From Bradyrhizobium lupini (GTDB taxonomy: Bacteria; Pseudomonadota; Alphaproteobacteria; Rhizobiales; Xanthobacteraceae): 64,000 bases of DNA. The translations under genes and the position numbers were made by a program. The stretch spans positions 2,542,001-2,606,000 of the forward strand of contig NZ_CP162553.1 of assembly GCF_040939785.1 (NCBI RefSeq), in the 5' to 3' direction. Positions 27,595 through 37,700 of the stretch are shown piece by piece. How positions within the stretch are numbered: position 1 is the stretch's first letter; each line of letters starts with the position of its first letter. The notes below the pieces were generated by a model that searched no databases, had not been told where the DNA came from, and saw nothing but the letters and a program-made list of their open reading frames with translations.

Positions 27595-28509
27595 GTGATA
27601 AAAAATCCGATTCCTTGGCCGAACGGCGCACGGTGCGCAGTGGCCTTCACATGGGACGTCGACGCAGACAGCGCCGTTCACGCTGCCCGCCCAGACAGCG
27701 CCGACAACCATGTCGCGACACTCTCCTTCATGCGGTACGACCCGGAAATTGCTGTTCCTCGGATTATCGATTTGTTCAGGCGCTATAACATCCCCTTGAC
27801 GTTCTTCGTACCTGGTTGGACGATAGAAAACTACCCGGCCGCGGTGGATCTCATGCTCAAGAATTCGCATGAGATTGCTCATCACGGCTACCTCCACCAC
27901 GACAATAACGCGATGTCGCGTCAGCAGGAAATGGAGGTACTTCGGCAGGGCATTGAGATAATCACTCGCGTGTCAGGTCGCAGACCGCTCGGCTATAGAA
28001 CACCAATGATATCTTCGAATGGTGTTTCGAGGCATACGATCGACCTTCTGATTGAGCAAGGCTTTCTATATGACACGTCGCTGTACGGCGATGATATTCC
28101 TTACGTGCTTCACAATGACAAGGGATCCATAATTGAGATACCTTGCATCCAAGGATTAGGAGATTGGTATCACTACATGAGTTGGTGCGATTTTGGCTAT
28201 AGTGCAGCCATCAAATCTCCCATGCATGCAGCTGACGTCTTCAAGGCAGAATTTGATGCCGCGTGGGAATACAAGGGAATGTGGATGTGTGTGTGGCATC
28301 CGTCGGTGAGCGGGCGACTGGCGCGATGTACAGCCATTGAGCCGTTGATCAAGTATATGATCAAAAAGGGCGATGTCTGGTTTGCGTCCATGTCTGAGAT
28401 CGCTTTGCACGTCAGAGAGGTCATATCGTCCGGCACATGGAGACCACGCATCGATCAGGTTCCCTATTACGCCAGCCCCGCCCCGGACGCCGCCGCCAAG
28501 GAACGCTAG
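27595..28509 (+). CDS. Polysaccharide deacetylase-family (NodB-fold) hydrolase
   Basis: 304 residues from GTG 27595, which has an excellent ribosome site (AAGGAGG six bases upstream). The NodB-homology motifs are in order: TWDVDAD near residue 17 (the catalytic and metal Asp pair), HEIAHHGYLHHD near 95 (H-x3-H metal ligands), and GYRTPMISSNG near 132 (R of motif 3). Length and motifs fit the PuuE/PgdA-like cytosolic branch, whose members act on small imides, allantoin-like or N-acyl substrates, rather than the secreted chitin deacetylases; no signal peptide is seen. It follows a broken SDR gene. The substrate is unknown; the setting among amidohydrolases suggests a small C-N bond. Confidence 0.85.
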   Translation: MIKNPIPWPNGARCAVAFTWDVDADSAVHAARPDSADNHVATLSFMRYDPEIAVPRIIDLFRRYNIPLTFFVPGWTIENYPAAVDLMLKNSHEIAHHGYLHHDNNAMSRQQEMEVLRQGIEIITRVSGRRPLGYRTPMISSNGVSRHTIDLLIEQGFLYDTSLYGDDIPYVLHNDKGSIIEIPCIQGLGDWYHYMSWCDFGYSAAIKSPMHAADVFKAEFDAAWEYKGMWMCVWHPSVSGRLARCTAIEPLIKYMIKKGDVWFASMSEIALHVREVISSGTWRPRIDQVPYYASPAPDAAAKER

Positions 28510-28585
28510 CGCGTGCGACAGCGCCAGCCCTGTAGCGAGCAATTCGGGCCTTCTGAGCACCGTCGCCTGTTCTGGAGAGTCAGCC

Positions 28586-29542
28586 TCAAAGCGACCGCGT
28601 GGCCCGTCTCAACGCGTAATCGGGCGCAAGTCGCGGCTTCCGAGCTTGAGCTGCTCGCCCCCTCGCTGCTTGGGGTTTTTGCGCCTTGACGCGCGTGAGG
28701 CAAGGAGGGGAACCGAGGCTGCGCGCATCGCGACCGCCCGCTGTGGAGTGATCATTGGCAGACTGCGTGAGGCGATTATCCCAGATCGCAACATCGCCGT
28801 CCCTCCACTTCCAGCGCACGCTGTTATGCGGCGCCCTGATGTACGAATGGAACAAGTCAAGCAGCTTTTGACCAGTATGTGTCTGCAGGCCAACAAAGCG
28901 GCACACGGAACTGCCAAGCATGAGCATGCGCTCGCCGGTTTGAGGATGAGTGAGAACCACCGGAAGCGTCGTTTCATAGATCGTTCCGGTGAACATCTCC
29001 TCGAATTGCGCTTCTTTCACCTCGATTGAATGCTCTTTCAAGCCGTATCGATCGGCATTGGCGTGAACTGCCCAGAGTTCGTCAGCGAGCATGCGCATCG
29101 ATAGCGGAAGATCGTCATAAGCGGCCGCCGTATTCGACCAAACCATGGCACCGCCATAAGGCGTAGCCATTACGGCGCGCAGCACAGCGATACTTCGTAC
29201 TTCGTCAGATGTGACATCGGCACGCCCTTGGGTGCTGCGACCAATGTCGTTCGAGGATGGCGCCAGAATGCAAGGTATTCGGTCGGTCGCACTGAGTTGA
29301 GGGCGCGAGATTAGCCTATCTAATCGAACAGAAAGGCGCTCCTGTTCGGCATCATCAAAATGGTGTTGATCACGGAAGAAGATCACCTTGTGCTCCAGTA
29401 TAGACCGGCCGATCGCCCGCAACACATCGTCAGACAAGTCTCCCGATAGCCTGATATTGCAAACCTCGGCGCCAAGTCGCGCTGCGCGGTTGATGACGTC
29501 TGGCCCCGGTGTGACACTATCTATGTTCGTCGTACTGCTCAT
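28586..29542 (-). CDS. TauD/TfdA-like protein without the usual iron-binding residues
   Basis: 318 residues; ATG 29542 follows GAAGGCAGCC. N terminus: LGAEVCNIRLSGDLSDDVL and LEHKVIFFRDQ match Fe(II)/2-oxoglutarate dioxygenases of the TauD family. The first iron motif should read W-H-x-D; here it is TQGRADVTSDE, with Arg where the His should be. The second His lies normally in WDNRxTQH; here it is IWDNRLTQSAND, with Ser. After this point the sequence departs from the family and may be frameshifted (the usual RVMHRVT is missing). Either a degenerate gene or a non-enzymatic relative; I favour decay. Convergent with the deacetylase-like gene. Confidence 0.7.
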   Translation of the reverse strand: MSSTTNIDSVTPGPDVINRAARLGAEVCNIRLSGDLSDDVLRAIGRSILEHKVIFFRDQHHFDDAEQERLSVRLDRLISRPQLSATDRIPCILAPSSNDIGRSTQGRADVTSDEVRSIAVLRAVMATPYGGAMVWSNTAAAYDDLPLSMRMLADELWAVHANADRYGLKEHSIEVKEAQFEEMFTGTIYETTLPVVLTHPQTGERMLMLGSSVCRFVGLQTHTGQKLLDLFHSYIRAPHNSVRWKWRDGDVAIWDNRLTQSANDHSTAGGRDARSLGSPPCLTRVKAQKPQAARGRAAQARKPRLAPDYALRRATRSL

Positions 29543-31021
29543 GGCTGCCTTCTAAAGCGCGACCTTAGAACGAAGCTCCACCATTCGCCTGCCGCAGAAG
29601 CGAGGACGGAGAATATGCACGGTCAGCAGAGTCTCGGCCGCAGATTGTTGTTGAATGACCTCGCGTTGACATCCGAAAATGTAAGCGCAAACGATGCGCG
29701 GTCAATGAAACGAAATCGGCGTTATTCTTGGCTCCGAGTAACAATTGCATTGCGTTCGAGGGAGTTGCTGGAATATGCGAACGATAGCGCTGAGCCGATC
29801 TTCACACGCGCGCAACACAGCGGGCTAGTCGACACCGCGCGAAGCGTTACGCCTGCCAAGGATGGGTGCGCATATCATTCATCGACGATCCGTCTACAGG
29901 AATTTGCTGTCGTTCCGCGCACCGCCGCCCGCTTAGGCGTTCGCTACTGAATAGAGCCTGACGCAATTTAACTGCATTCCAATGCTGTCCTCGGTGTCAA
30001 CGATTCGATTTACAGAAGCTCAGTATCGACGAACTTTTACGGCGTCATGACGAGCGCGCAAAAAGCTGTGGCGGATCACTAGAAGGTTACGTCGGAGCTA
30101 GTGAGATCTGCCGAAACGAGTTCGATACAGGCTAACAAATGCGACCCGCCTAGCAAGGAACTGCTAGAAGTGGCAGCCAGAGTGAGTATTGTTTTGTGCG
30201 CTAGCTCACGATCCACGCGCGCATGACGCATCAGACTCAAAGCCATGCGGTATCATTGAACTCGCCAACATAGCCTCAGCTGCTTGGAAGATCTTGCAGA
30301 CTTGGCATGGGCCTCGGCTCCGCTGTAGGAACGGCCGAGGATCCGGCGCGAAACGCGCAATGAGGTCGCATGGCAGCGGTATCACTAAGGAAAGTTGCCG
30401 ACGACTGATGGCGCGGCTCATGGTCGCAATTCATACTGCGATCTATCGCAGTTGATTCATGCAATCTGTCGCGCTTCAGCGCTCCGTTTACGCGCTTGAG
30501 CAATCTGATCGATGGATATCATTCTGCCGATCCGGGGGATTGAACAAGCCGAACTGCTCGAATGATCAATTTGGCGGCGGATTTCCAACGTTGCTCCGAG
30601 CAGACGGCCGCGTCTTCGCTGCCCGACTCGAAAGCTGGACTTCTCACCGTCACAACCGGCTCGGCGGCTGAAATCCGGCGACGACCGCCTCTAAATGCGG
30701 GATTTAAGCGTGAGCGAGGAAATGATTGCACTATATGGTACCGAGACATCGTTACTGTCCAGATCGACGAGGATTGCGGTTTCGCGCGCCTCGTTCAGCG
30801 GGTAAAAGGCAGGAGCGTAGGCGAGAAGCGGCAGGCGGCTAGGTCGCATGCAACACGGTTGGCCGGCGTACAGCTGGCAACGATGCGCGGCGAACCTGTC
30901 GATCCATTGAGCCCGCTTCCGGTTGAAGCTCATGCCGCTTTCCGCCCCGCCCGACAGTGTCTTATGAATGGCCGTTCGGACACGATCGGCTATGATGTCT
31001 TTGTAGAAAAGGAGCTATGTC
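29543..31021. other. 1.5-kb stretch without a recognisable gene
   Basis: A 218-codon frame at 30562-31218 overlaps the start of the M24 gene in another frame, shows no motif and is probably chance. The right end must contain the promoter for the M24 gene. Confidence 0.45.
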
Positions 31022-32209
31022 ATGAGGCCGACTGGAGACGGAACTCCATTTGCAAAGGAGGAATTTGCGCGTCGCTTGGCGTCAGTCAAGCAGGAGATGG
31101 AACGCCGAGAGATGGATACGCTGCTCATCAGCGAGCCATCAAACATCTATTATCTCACAGGATACGAGGCTTACTCCTATTACGTGTTTCAAATGCTGGT
31201 TGTCCATCGCGAGCTTGATGAACCCGTCTGGATTGGCCGGTTCATGGATGCGGTGTCCGCTCGGCGAATGACGCATCTTCCAGAGACGGCCATACACCCC
31301 TATACCGACGAATATGTGCAATCGTCAGAACGGGATCCAGTCGATTTCCTCGTCGCAAAACTCAGAGAGATTTGCCCGACCCTGAAAGCTATCGGCACTG
31401 AGACGGGCTCATTCTACTACACGGCAAGGGCACATACCAAGCTGCTTGGCTCCCTCCCGAACGTGCGCTTCGTTGATGCCGAACTCCTGATCAATTGGAT
31501 CCGCATTCGCAAAAGCCCAGCCGAGCTCGCGATCATGCGGGAGGCTGGCAAGATTTCAAGCGCGATGATTGCCGATGCTATCGAGGCGGCAAAGCCTGGC
31601 ATGCGCGAGTGCGATCTGGCGTCAGTGATCTACCAGCGCATGATCGCCGGCACGCCGGAATACGGCGGTGTTCTACCGTCGAGCCCGACCTATTTGCTGA
31701 CGGGCTCACGATCAGGCGAACCGCATGCGCCCTGGTCGGATCGTCTAATTGGCACAAACGTTCCCGTGAATGTGGAGACCTCTGGGTGCCGCCGACGCTA
31801 TCACGCCCCTATTAGTCGCACGATATTCCTTGGCTCGCCACCGGACTCGTACCTGCGGCTCTCCAACGCTGTGGTCGAAGGTATCGAAGCAGCATTGGCG
31901 GAGGTGAAACCTGGCGTCACTTGCGCGGATATAGAACGCACCTGGCAAGCGACGATTGCCCGGCACGGCTTCCACAAGGAAGCCAGACTTGGTTACTCGA
32001 TAGGAATTGGTTTCTCGCCGACTTGGGGGGAACGGACCGCCAGTCTCCGCAGTACTGATCTCACTGTTCTAGAACCAGGCATGGCGTTTCACATGATGCC
32101 AGGACTATGGCTCGGCGACAACGGGGTCACCATTACTCAATCGTTCATTGTGACTGAAACTGGCCGGGAGGACTTGACAACGTTCCCGAGACAATTGGTC
32201 ATAAAATAG
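31022..32209 (+). CDS. Creatinase/ectoine-hydrolase-like M24-family hydrolase
   Basis: 395 residues; ATG 31022 follows AAGGAG. The N-terminal creatinase domain (residues about 10-155) contains EPSNIYYLTGYEAYSYYVFQ; the pita-bread C-terminal domain follows. In metal-dependent M24 peptidases two Asp, a His and two Glu bind metal. Here the segments read VNVETSGCRRRYHAPISRTI and GYSIGIGFSPTWGERT: the second Asp and the GHGIG His are gone, as in creatinase and in the ectoine hydrolases DoeA/EutD, which hydrolyse a C-N bond without metal. FHMMPGLWLGDNG and the end also fit that branch. It may act on a cyclic or acylated amino acid. Its broken GntR neighbour at 32642-33226 could have been its regulator. 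Confidence 0.85.
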   Translation: MRPTGDGTPFAKEEFARRLASVKQEMERREMDTLLISEPSNIYYLTGYEAYSYYVFQMLVVHRELDEPVWIGRFMDAVSARRMTHLPETAIHPYTDEYVQSSERDPVDFLVAKLREICPTLKAIGTETGSFYYTARAHTKLLGSLPNVRFVDAELLINWIRIRKSPAELAIMREAGKISSAMIADAIEAAKPGMRECDLASVIYQRMIAGTPEYGGVLPSSPTYLLTGSRSGEPHAPWSDRLIGTNVPVNVETSGCRRRYHAPISRTIFLGSPPDSYLRLSNAVVEGIEAALAEVKPGVTCADIERTWQATIARHGFHKEARLGYSIGIGFSPTWGERTASLRSTDLTVLEPGMAFHMMPGLWLGDNGVTITQSFIVTETGREDLTTFPRQLVIK

Positions 32210-32641
32210 AACGCCTTCAATGAAAGCTGCACATCTAGGCGGAGGCGGTTCTCGCCGCCGCCGTGGAGCACGATTTGCTGCGAGGTCGCCGTACACTTGT
32301 CGGGCGAGGCTTTGTCCGGCATCCTTGCACTGCTCTCAGCATTCCCGTCGGCGCGTTCGCCCAAGCCATAAGGGGACCAAGTCTTAGATGGCGAGGTCCG
32401 GAGCATTCGCTGCCTACAGGCATTTGCGAGCCATCGCGAACGCCACAAGCCACGGCTGTAACGGCCCTCGCGACAGTGAGCGGATAGACGGGCCGGGACA
32501 GCGTTTGGGGCGGCGCGGCGCTTCAAGGGGCATCGCGGGCCCGCTCGACGGCGACGATCCGGACACCATTGTCGGGCGTACGGATATCCCTCTTCTTCCA
32601 CACCCTCACTCGCGAGCCTGACGAAAGCTCTCAAATGGCCT
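32210..32641. other. No recognisable gene
   Basis: A minus-strand frame runs through here as the out-of-frame end of the GntR relic. A GC-rich inverted sequence (about 32237-32263) lies just after the M24 stop and could form a hairpin, but without a T-run. Confidence 0.35.
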
Positions 32642-33226
32642 CTATTCGGCACGGCTCGTAAAGTATAAGTGAATCGGTCCGCGCGCGTCACGTTCTGCCC
32701 TGCCAAAATCGGCCGGCCGTCCGCGGCGCTAGGAAAGTAGCGCACGACTAGCAGTGGATAACCCGACACCACATCCAGGACCTGCTCCTGAGCTTCCGTC
32801 GCGGTCGTAGCCTCTATTTGATATCTCGTGTGGTCGACGATGATCCCGTATTGCGGCAGGAGGGGGATGATGAATCCGCCCTGCAAATGTTCCTTCAGCT
32901 TATCAGCCAGAACCCTCGGCACCCAAAGCGTATCGAGCCCTACCACCTTGCCGTCTGCGAGCAGTAAGCGCTCCAAGCGATAGAGTGACGCATGAGACTA
33001 AACGAGGCCCTTGAGGAACACCTCGTCCGTAGGAGGTATGACTGAGATGCCTCGATCGTAGAGGCTAGCCTTGATGCCGGAGGCACGCGTATCCTCGTCG
33101 AGGGCCGAAAGCTTGCCTCCATCTATCGCACGAACGATCCGCTTGTCGTCAGCCACAAAAACGCCGAGGCCCTGGCGGCCAGTCAACAGCCCTTCAAGCG
33201 TAAGATCGCGAATGGCCCGCCTGGAG
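32642..33226 (-). pseudogene. GntR/HutC-family regulator (UTRA domain), truncated and broken
   Basis: The recognition-helix end and wing (RRAIRDLTLEGLLTGRQGLG) begin at about 33226, where the sequence joins a plus-strand binding-protein tail. The UTRA effector domain follows: ASLYDRGISVIPPTDEVFLK, a TAG at 32998-33000, RLERLLLADGKVVGLDTLWV, TEAQEQVLDVVSGYPLLVV, RADRFTYT, then a one-base shift leading to FTSRAE and TAG at 32642. HutC-type proteins repress catabolic operons until their ligand binds. The helix-turn-helix start is deleted. Confidence 0.8.
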
Positions 33227-33307
33227 GGCTTCAAGAAGGTCGACTGGGAGAAAGTCGCGAAATCGCGCAGCCTGTGGTCCGAGGAATTCAACAAGGCGAT
33301 GCGCTGA
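33212..33307 (+). pseudogene. Polyamine-type ABC substrate-binding protein, last 30 residues
   Basis: KKVDWEKVAKSRSLWSEEFN followed by KAMR and TGA. The same ending (KKVDWEKLIANRSAWTEELN...) occurs in the complete binding protein at 40557-41612, which shows what this was. It precedes two permeases and an ATPase. Confidence 0.75.
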
Positions 33308-33340
33308 GATCGTCTAACTTGAAGCAAGGTTAGACACTTC

Positions 33341-34185
33341 ATGAGCCGGCGGGCGTCCACCTTGCTAATGGTTGTTCCGATGATTTTGGTTATCGGCCTC
33401 TTCCTGGTCATCCCCTTGATGGGACTTCTGGAGGTCAGCTTCAAGGCCACGGGCACCGCCTTTCCGTCGCTGGAGCACTATGATCGTGCCCTGCTCGACC
33501 CGTTTTATTTGCGGATCTTTGCGGAGACGATCGGCTACGGGCTACTCTGCACGGTCATCAGCATCTTTCTCGGCTTTCCTGTCGGCTATGCCATGGGCCG
33601 CATGAGCCCCAATAAGCGGCGCTGGTACGTCATCCTGGTCATATTACCACTCACACTCAGCCTCATCGTCATCGTGTTCGGCTGGCTGGTGCTGCTGGGG
33701 CGCAACGGCGTTGTCAACTCGCTGCTGCTGACGTTCGCTCTCATCGACACACCCAAGGCGCTCCTCTTCAACGGACCCGCGGTCGTCGTCGTCCTGGTCA
33801 TGCAGTTCCTGCCGTTCATGATCTTGTCCATCATGAGCGTCGTCATTCAGATCGATCCGGCACTGGAGCTCGCATCGGCCAATTTGAAGGCGACGCGATG
33901 GGTCACGCTGCGCCGGGTGGTCTTGCCGCTGTCCGTGCCGGGAATTGTCGCGGGCTCGAGTCTCGTCTTCACGGCCAGCGTGTCCGCCTTCGTGACGCCG
34001 AGATTGATCGGCGGACAGCGTATGCAGATGATCGGCAGCATCATCTACGACCAGATTCGACTTACCTGAACTGGGGCTTCGGCTCGGCCCTCGCGTTCAT
34101 TCTGCTGGCACTGACAGTCGTGGTGACGGCGGCATCAAGGATCCGGATCAAGCGGGAGCAAGACGCGAGGTCGGCCCATGCATAA
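33341..34185 (+). pseudogene. PotB-like ABC permease, frameshifted near its end
   Basis: ATG 33341: MSRRASTLLMVVPMILVIGL, six predicted membrane helices, and the cytoplasmic EAA loop LASANLKATRWVTLRRVVLP with LSVPGIVAG. After YDQI near 34058 a small indel ends the frame at TGA 34069; YLNWGFGSALAFILLALTV continues in another frame to TAA 34185. The last helix is therefore lost. Belongs to the importer whose intact counterpart is at 39591-40472. Confidence 0.85.
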
Positions 34186-34971
34186 ATCGTTGGGCGACTA
34201 GCTCCTGACGGCCGGTGGCTTCGTCGTGCGAGCCGCCGTCTATTTCGGGCTGCTGGCGCCGGTGGTCATCGTGATCGCCTCGTCCCTGACGGCCGGCCGG
34301 GTGCTTCGTTTTCCTCCGGATGGATTGTCGCTTCGCTGGTACTACGCCGCGGTGACGGATGATGTCTTTATGAACGCGTTCTGGGTAAGCACCAGGTTGG
34401 CGACGATCGCAACGATCATTTCGCTTGTCATCGGCTTGGCCGGCTCATTCGCCCTCGCCCGTCGCGACATCCCAAGGCAAGACGCTTCTCCTGGGCGTCG
34501 CACTCTCGCCGCTAGTGGCTCCGATGGTCGTGATCGGCCTCGGTCTGCTGCAGGCGCTGGTCTGGCTCCGTCTCAACCAGAGTATACTCGGGTTGGTCCT
34601 CGGTCACGTGCTGATCACGCTCGCCTACGTCGTACGAGCGCTACTTGCCGGCCTCGTTCATTTCGACCAGAACTCGAATTCGCCGCCATGAACCTCAGGC
34701 ATCACCGCTGCGCGTCCTGAGTCGGATCACGCTGCCGATCCTCGCCCCGACGGTGATGTCGGCTGCGGTCTTCGCCTTCGTAACGTCGTTCGGAAACATC
34801 AGCCTGTCGATCTTGCTCGGCAAGGGCGGACAGACAACCCTTCCGGTCCAGATCTTTACCTATGTCGAGCAGAGCTTCGAGCCCATCATCGCGGCGGTGT
34901 CCTCGCTCGTTGTGTTTGGAACCGTCGGGCTTCTCCTCGTCGTCGAGTGGTTGTTCGGCAAGACCGTATGA
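34178..34971 (+). pseudogene. PotC-like ABC permease, nonsense codon and frameshifts
   Basis: ATG 34178 overlaps the end of the upstream permease. Codon 8 is TAG (MHKSLGD-stop), then the frame continues VVRAAVYFGLLAPVVIVIAS, FPPDGLSLRWYYAAVTDDVF. It shifts near 34480 to GKTLLLGVALSPLVAPMVVI and near 34680 to FAAMNLR (EAA loop) ... RVLSRITLPILAPTV, then FAFVTSFGNISLSILLGKGG to the normal end at 34971. Confidence 0.85.
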
Positions 34972-36047
34972 CCCATATCCACGCCACGGCACGCAACGCG
35001 CAAGAGACCACCTTGACCCAGAACACGCCCTCGATCGTCGAGATCCGGAATTTGCGCAAGGAATTCGGCAACGCGGTGGCAGTCGACGACCTGACGCTCT
35101 CGGTTCGGACGGGCGAGGTCCTTTGCCTCCTCGGGCCCTCGGGCTGCGGCAAGACCACTACGCTGCGGATGATCGCCGGCTTCATGGAGCCGGAGGCGGG
35201 ATGGATCCTTATTAACGGCCGCGAAGCCACGGGCCTGCCCCCTATCGCCGCGACACCGGCATGGTCTTTCAAAGCTACGCGCTATTTCCGCATATGACCG
35301 TCGAACAGAACGTCGCTTTCGGGTTGGTCAACATCAACGTTCCGCAAGGAGCGCGACGCACGCGTGGCGGAGATGCTCGAGCTGGTCGAATTGTCCCATC
35401 TCGCAAAGCGATACCCGAGGCAATTGTCCGGCGGCCAGCAACAACGTGTCGCCCTGGCGCGCGCCCTCGCCATACGGCCCGCCGTCCTGCTTCTGGACGA
35501 ACCGTTCTCGAACCTCGATACGCAATTGCGGGTTCGTCTGCGCGACGAGTTGAAGCGCCTCATCGTCAAGATCGACGTCACGACCGTACTCGTGACCCAT
35601 GATCAGGAAGAGGCGATCGTGTTTTCCGACCGCATCGCGGTCATGAACGCGGGCCGGTTGGCCCAGTTGGGAACCCCGTCGGAGATCTTTGAAAAGCCCG
35701 CGAGCGCGTTCGTGGCGAATTTCGTCGGAGAATGCACGCTCATCGAAGGGCAGATTGAGAACGACATTTTTACGTCGAAGCGAGGGCTCTCCCTACCTGT
35801 TCCGGGCAAAAGCGGCGGAGCCACGCTGATGATCAGGCCCGAGCATGTGAGCATCGGTGACGGTGGCGGCAGCATACGGGCCCGTGTGGCGAGTGCCGTC
35901 TTTACGGGCGGTGTGACCCGGCTGGTCCTCTCAATGTTCGGGGAGGAGCTGCTCATGCAGTCGTTCTTCCGACATTCCAAGGTCCCTGTGCAGGGCGATG
36001 AGGTGAACGTGTGGATCGACACGTCCTGCCTTCACAGACTTGACTAA
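34968..36047 (+). pseudogene. PotA-like ABC transporter ATPase, two frameshifts
   Basis: Start ATG overlaps the permease stop (ATGA). Walker A LLGPSGCGKTTTLRM is intact. A shift near 35245 leads to RDTGMVFQSYALFPHMTVEQ (Q-loop), another near 35345 to LSGGQQQRVALARALA (signature), PAVLLLDEPFSNLDTQ (Walker B), THDQEEA (H-loop) and a TOBE-like C-terminal domain (ATLMIRPEHVSIGDGGG). All functional motifs are present but spread over three frames. Confidence 0.85.
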
Positions 36048-36060
36048 AGGCAAGAGCGAA

Positions 36061-37645
36061 ATGGCATCCAAGGTGAACAAAACCAAACGGCAGGCATTGC
36101 TCGCGAAAATCGAGGAGGATCGCGAGGCGATCGCCAAATTCGTGAGAGACCTCGTCAGGGCAAAATCGCCGAACCCTCCCGGCGACACGCGCTCCTCCAT
36201 GCAGTGCGTCCGTGACTTCCTCGACGCACGGGACGTCCCCTACCGCATGGAAAACCGTGACGAAACGATGCCAAATCTCGTCGGGACGACGACCTTCGGC
36301 CGGCATGACAAGCACCTCGTCCTTAATGGGCATATTGACGTGTTTCCGGTGCCCGATCCGGGGCAATGGAGCATTGATCCCTGGGCGGCGCAGGAGCGCG
36401 ACGGCGCGATTTACGCGCGGCGTGGCCGACATGAAGGTCGGAACGGTGGCATCGATCGTCACGTACACTTACGCGCGTTCGATGGCCGACGGGCAGCTCG
36501 ATGGACGCCTGACCCTGGCCGTCGTCTCCGACGAAGAAACGTTCGGGCCCAATGGCACCCGTCACCTCTTCGACGTCTGCCCGGAGGAGATCACAGGAAC
36601 CGCCGTCCTCGTCGGCGAGCCGAGCAGCCGCCATACGGTGCGCCTCGGTGAGAAGGGGATGTTGTGGCTGCGTTTCAAGGTTGAAACGCACGGCGGACAT
36701 GGCGCCTACGTACACATGGGCCCGAGTGCGGTGGATCAGGCCTCGACCGTCATTGCAGATCTACGCAAGTTTGCGGAATTCGACTTCCAGGAGCCGCCCA
36801 GCATCGTCGCGGCCTTGATCGAGGCCGGGGAAACATACGACCGCGCTTTCGGCCGGGGGGCTTCCGAGAACGCGCGACGCGTGACGATGAACGTGGGTCG
36901 GATCAATGCCGGCACCAACGTCAACATGATCGCTTCCCAATGCACGTTCGAAGTCGACTTTCGTCTCCCGATGGGCGTGGTCATCAAGGATGCGTTGGAT
37001 CACATTGAAAAGCTCCGCGAAACGCACTGCTTCAGCTACGACATCATGATGTCCAGCGAGCCAAACTGGACTGAACCCAACCATGAGTTCGTCGAAATTG
37101 TTGCAAAAAACGCCGAAACGATCGCCGGGGCACCGCCGCAGCTTATACCGGGGCTTGGCAGCACCGATGCGCGGCTGTGGCGCAACCGCGGGATCCCCGC
37201 CGTTGTCTACGGTCCGGCCCCGCGCGGAATGGGTGCAACCGATGAACATGTTCCCGTCGAGGAGATATTCGACGTCGTCCGCTGCCATCTCCTTTCAGCG
37301 TTCGACTATCTCTCAACGAACGACAAACAGAGTCGTGATCACACCCACTTGCAGTCCGACTCTCCGCGTCGCGATAGGATGGCTGCCGAGTGGCATCCAA
37401 ATCGAGGCGGACGAGCCCGTTGCTTGGCCCGAGCAAGATCGACTCGCGATTGCCGTTGGGTTCCAGACCACATCCGCGGATCGGTTAACCCCATGGTCCC
37501 GAAGGCTCACACAGCTTCTCAGGAACACGCCACACTGAAGGTCCACTTCTATCGACCTTTGGCTCGTGGAGCTCTTATGAGCACCAGCATATTTCATCAG
37601 GCCCTGGGACACCTCGTTGAGCAGTCGGAAGGAGCGCGCGCTTGA
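36061..37645 (+). pseudogene. M20-family deacetylase/peptidase (ArgE/DapE-like), frameshifted, with read-through tail
   Basis: ATG 36061, 13 bases after the ATPase stop, so part of the same operon. LVLNGHIDVFPVPDPGQWSI carries the H-x-D metal motif; a shift near 36420 leads to GVADMKVG (second Asp), VVSDEETFGPNGTRHLF (E-E), THGGHGAYVHMG and GLGSTDARLWRNRGIPAVVY. Homology ends at about 37318 (SAFDYLS), but the frame stays open to 37645, adding some 110 unrelated residues: the original stop and 3' end were replaced. M20 enzymes of this branch remove acyl groups from amino acids or similar amines. Confidence 0.85.
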
Positions 37646-37700
37646 GAGCCCTTCCCAGGCTCCTGTTCCAGAATGGGCGCGAGTCGTTCAAGCCGCCCTC

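Noticed and set aside
30562..31218. 218-codon plus-strand frame
   Set aside because: Overlaps the well-supported start of the M24 gene in another frame and shows no recognisable features.
32237..32263. Terminator after the M24 gene
   Set aside because: A GC-rich imperfect hairpin is possible, but there is no T-run, so I do not call it an intrinsic terminator.
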